Below, one piece after another: positions 63,007-64,000 of a stretch of DNA of 64,000 nucleotides. Source of the stretch: Cerasibacillus terrae (lineage in GTDB: Bacteria > Bacillota > Bacilli > Bacillales > Amphibacillaceae). A program made the translations under genes and the position numbers. The notes under the pieces are model-generated. The model was given only the letters and a program-made list of their open reading frames with translations, was not told the origin of the DNA and did not search any database. The first letter of the stretch is position 1, and each line of letters starts with the position of its first letter. Location of the stretch: NCBI RefSeq assembly GCF_008039555.1, contig NZ_VDUW01000008.1, forward strand, positions 55,416-119,415. The letters run 5' to 3'.

Positions 63007-63067
63007 AAACCTTTGAAGTTTAAATCCTAAATGAATGGGAATAAAAACTTCAAGGGTTTTATTTTTC
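63007..63067 (+). terminator. Terminator after lysS
   Basis: The imperfect stem AAACCTTTGAAGTTT / AAAACTTCAAGGGTTTT is followed by ATTTTT. Confidence 0.75.
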
Positions 63068-63509
63068 TAGTAATGAATGTAGCTGTTGAACCATCTTTAC
63101 TAAAGGTTGTTTTTTAAAAAGAATGTTGCCTTTTTCCGGATTAATAAATGTGCAAAATTTTATCAGCGTAGGATAATATAAGACTTATCGAAAGTGCCTT
63201 CTCTTTGTGCTATGTGTCGTTACACTACCTTCATTATCTGCGGGAATAGCGAACAATACGAGATTTAGAGCATAGTGCCTCGTCCCAGGACTACGATTAC
63301 TTGCCCCATCGATAACATCTATTGGTCCGAGCAAGGAGAATTAGCAGTACCTGTGGAAAGCAAAGGTTGCGGTGAGAGATACAAACTATTGAGAACAGAC
63401 TAATTAAATGACAAAGTGAGTGTTTCTCGATGGGTAGATATTCTTGTTTGATTTGGATAGACTATTAAATGGGCTATAAATAAGAAGAATAACTTTTTAT
63501 AAAAAAGAC
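63068..63509. other. Non-coding stretch between lysS and the rRNA promoters
   Basis: 442 bp. The first 110 bp are AT-rich. From about 63180 to 63403 the base composition is visibly richer in G and C than its surroundings, and one + frame (63182-63403) is open apart from a single TAG at 63266. I recognise no protein or RNA in it. Confidence 0.5.
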
Positions 63510-63538
63510 TTGATTATTATAAAAAAGCGTGGTAAAGT
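63510..63538 (+). promoter_or_regulatory. rRNA operon promoter, first of three
   Basis: TTGATT (63510-63515), a 17-bp spacer and TAAAGT (63533-63538). It is the weakest of the three candidate boxes. Confidence 0.5.
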
Positions 63539-63616
63539 AAATATCGTTGCTTAAACAAGTTGTTTTTGCAGCGAACTACTCGCAATTAAGTTAATATAGT
63601 TTATTGAAAAGAGTTG

Positions 63617-63645
63617 TTGACTTTGCGAAAACAACGTGTTACTAT
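63617..63645 (+). promoter_or_regulatory. rRNA operon promoter, second of three
   Basis: TTGACT (63617-63622), a 17-bp spacer and TACTAT (63640-63645). Confidence 0.7.
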
Positions 63646-63702
63646 ATTAAAGTCGCTGTTAACAAGAGGTTAACGCAGGCGAAGAAAAAAACAAAAAACA
63701 TA

Positions 63703-63731
63703 TTGACATTTTATTTTAAAGATGTTACAAT
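63703..63731 (+). promoter_or_regulatory. rRNA operon promoter, third of three
   Basis: A consensus TTGACA (63703-63708), a 17-bp spacer and TACAAT (63726-63731), about 150 bp before the mature 16S end, with an AT-rich region upstream. Confidence 0.88.
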
Positions 63732-63765
63732 ATAAAAGTTGCTTCCGAAGCAGCGAGTTAAAAAT

Positions 63766-63780
63766 TGCTCTTTGAAAACT
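63766..63780 (+). promoter_or_regulatory. rRNA antitermination boxA
   Basis: TGCTCTTTGAAAACT in the leader matches the boxA motif where Nus factors load on nascent rRNA. Confidence 0.75.
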
Positions 63781-63881
63781 GAACAGAACGACCAGTATGT
63801 CAAGAAAAACGTACCTCGTTTTTCATTTAAATTGCTAAGATAAACTTATCTAATAAGTGCTTACTTATTAGAGTTCATAAC

Positions 63882-64000
63882 TTTTTTGGAGAGTTTGATC
63901 TTGGCTCAGGACGAACGCTGGCGGCGTGCCTAATACATGCAAGTCGAGCGCGGGAAGCAGACTGATTCTTTCGAGATGACGTTTGTGGAACGAGCGGCGG
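63882..64000 (+). rRNA. 16S ribosomal RNA, 5' end (partial)
   Basis: The universal 16S start GAGTTTGATCTTGGCTCAG, then GACGAACGCTGGCGGCGTGC and the V1 region, run to the window edge. GAGCGCGGGAAGC before the V1 loop is, as far as I recall, common in Virgibacillus/Oceanobacillus-type Bacillaceae. The mature 5' end is placed by analogy with B. subtilis and may be off by a few bases. Confidence 0.95.

Overview
This 64-kb window is the origin-proximal housekeeping and sporulation block of a low-GC, endospore-forming Bacillaceae. Gene order closely follows the Bacillus subtilis guaB-to-lysS segment. Spore genes (bofA, gin/csfB, yabG, sspF, spoVG, fin, spoVT, yabP/yabQ, spoIIE) show a spore former. 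The start of the 16S rRNA gene at the right edge, as far as I recall such sequences, resembles the Virgibacillus/Oceanobacillus side of the family. I cannot name the species from this. Almost every gene is on the + strand, as expected for the leading strand near oriC. The exceptions are dgk-dck, hmp, a small membrane gene, abrB and one tRNA.

Layout. 1-10.5 kb: the end of guaB, dacA, pdxS, serS behind a T-box, tRNA-Ser, a proC-type gene, dgk-dck, tRNA-Arg, the divergent NO-defence pair hmp/nsrR and a family III CoA-transferase. 10.5-21.7 kb: tadA, SRP RNA, dnaX-ebfC-recR-yaaL-bofA, gin, then tmk-darA-yaaR-holB-ricT-yabA-trmN6-yazA-rsmI, and abrB. 22-32.3 kb: metG, tatD, the cell-wall protein yabE, rnmV-rsmA, an unrecognised membrane gene, yabG, veg, sspF, ispE and purR. 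32.4-47 kb: spoVG, glmU-prs, ctc, pth, fin, mfd, spoVT, yabM-mazG-rqcP-yabP-yabQ-divIC and yabR. 47-64 kb: tRNA-Met, spoIIE, yabS-yabT, tilS-hprT-ftsH, coaX-hslO, cysK, folP-folB-folK, a broken dusB, lysS and the promoter region of an rRNA operon.

How the genes work together. Translation and RNA modification (serS, metG, lysS, tadA, tilS, rsmA, rsmI, rnmV, pth, SRP RNA, tRNAs) sit among replication and repair genes (dnaX, holB, recR, mfd, yabA), nucleotide supply (dck, dgk, tmk, prs, hprT) and envelope building (dacA, glmU, divIC, yabM). A sporulation programme is threaded through them. Promoter-like sequences matching sigma-F (gin), sigma-G (spoVT), sigma-K (yabG), sigma-H (spoVG) and the 21-bp-spaced Spo0A-type promoter (spoIIE) can be read directly.

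I found no CRISPR array, prophage, defence island or intact insertion sequence, and no convincing new multi-gene system. The points worth a second look are departures from the expected order (pdxT and pabBAC missing, dusB reduced to a frameshifted remnant), two families of dispersed short repeats, a tRNA-Ser with a U discriminator base, two uncharacterised small membrane proteins, a pseudokinase-like change in YabT, and an unexplained higher-GC block before the rRNA promoters.
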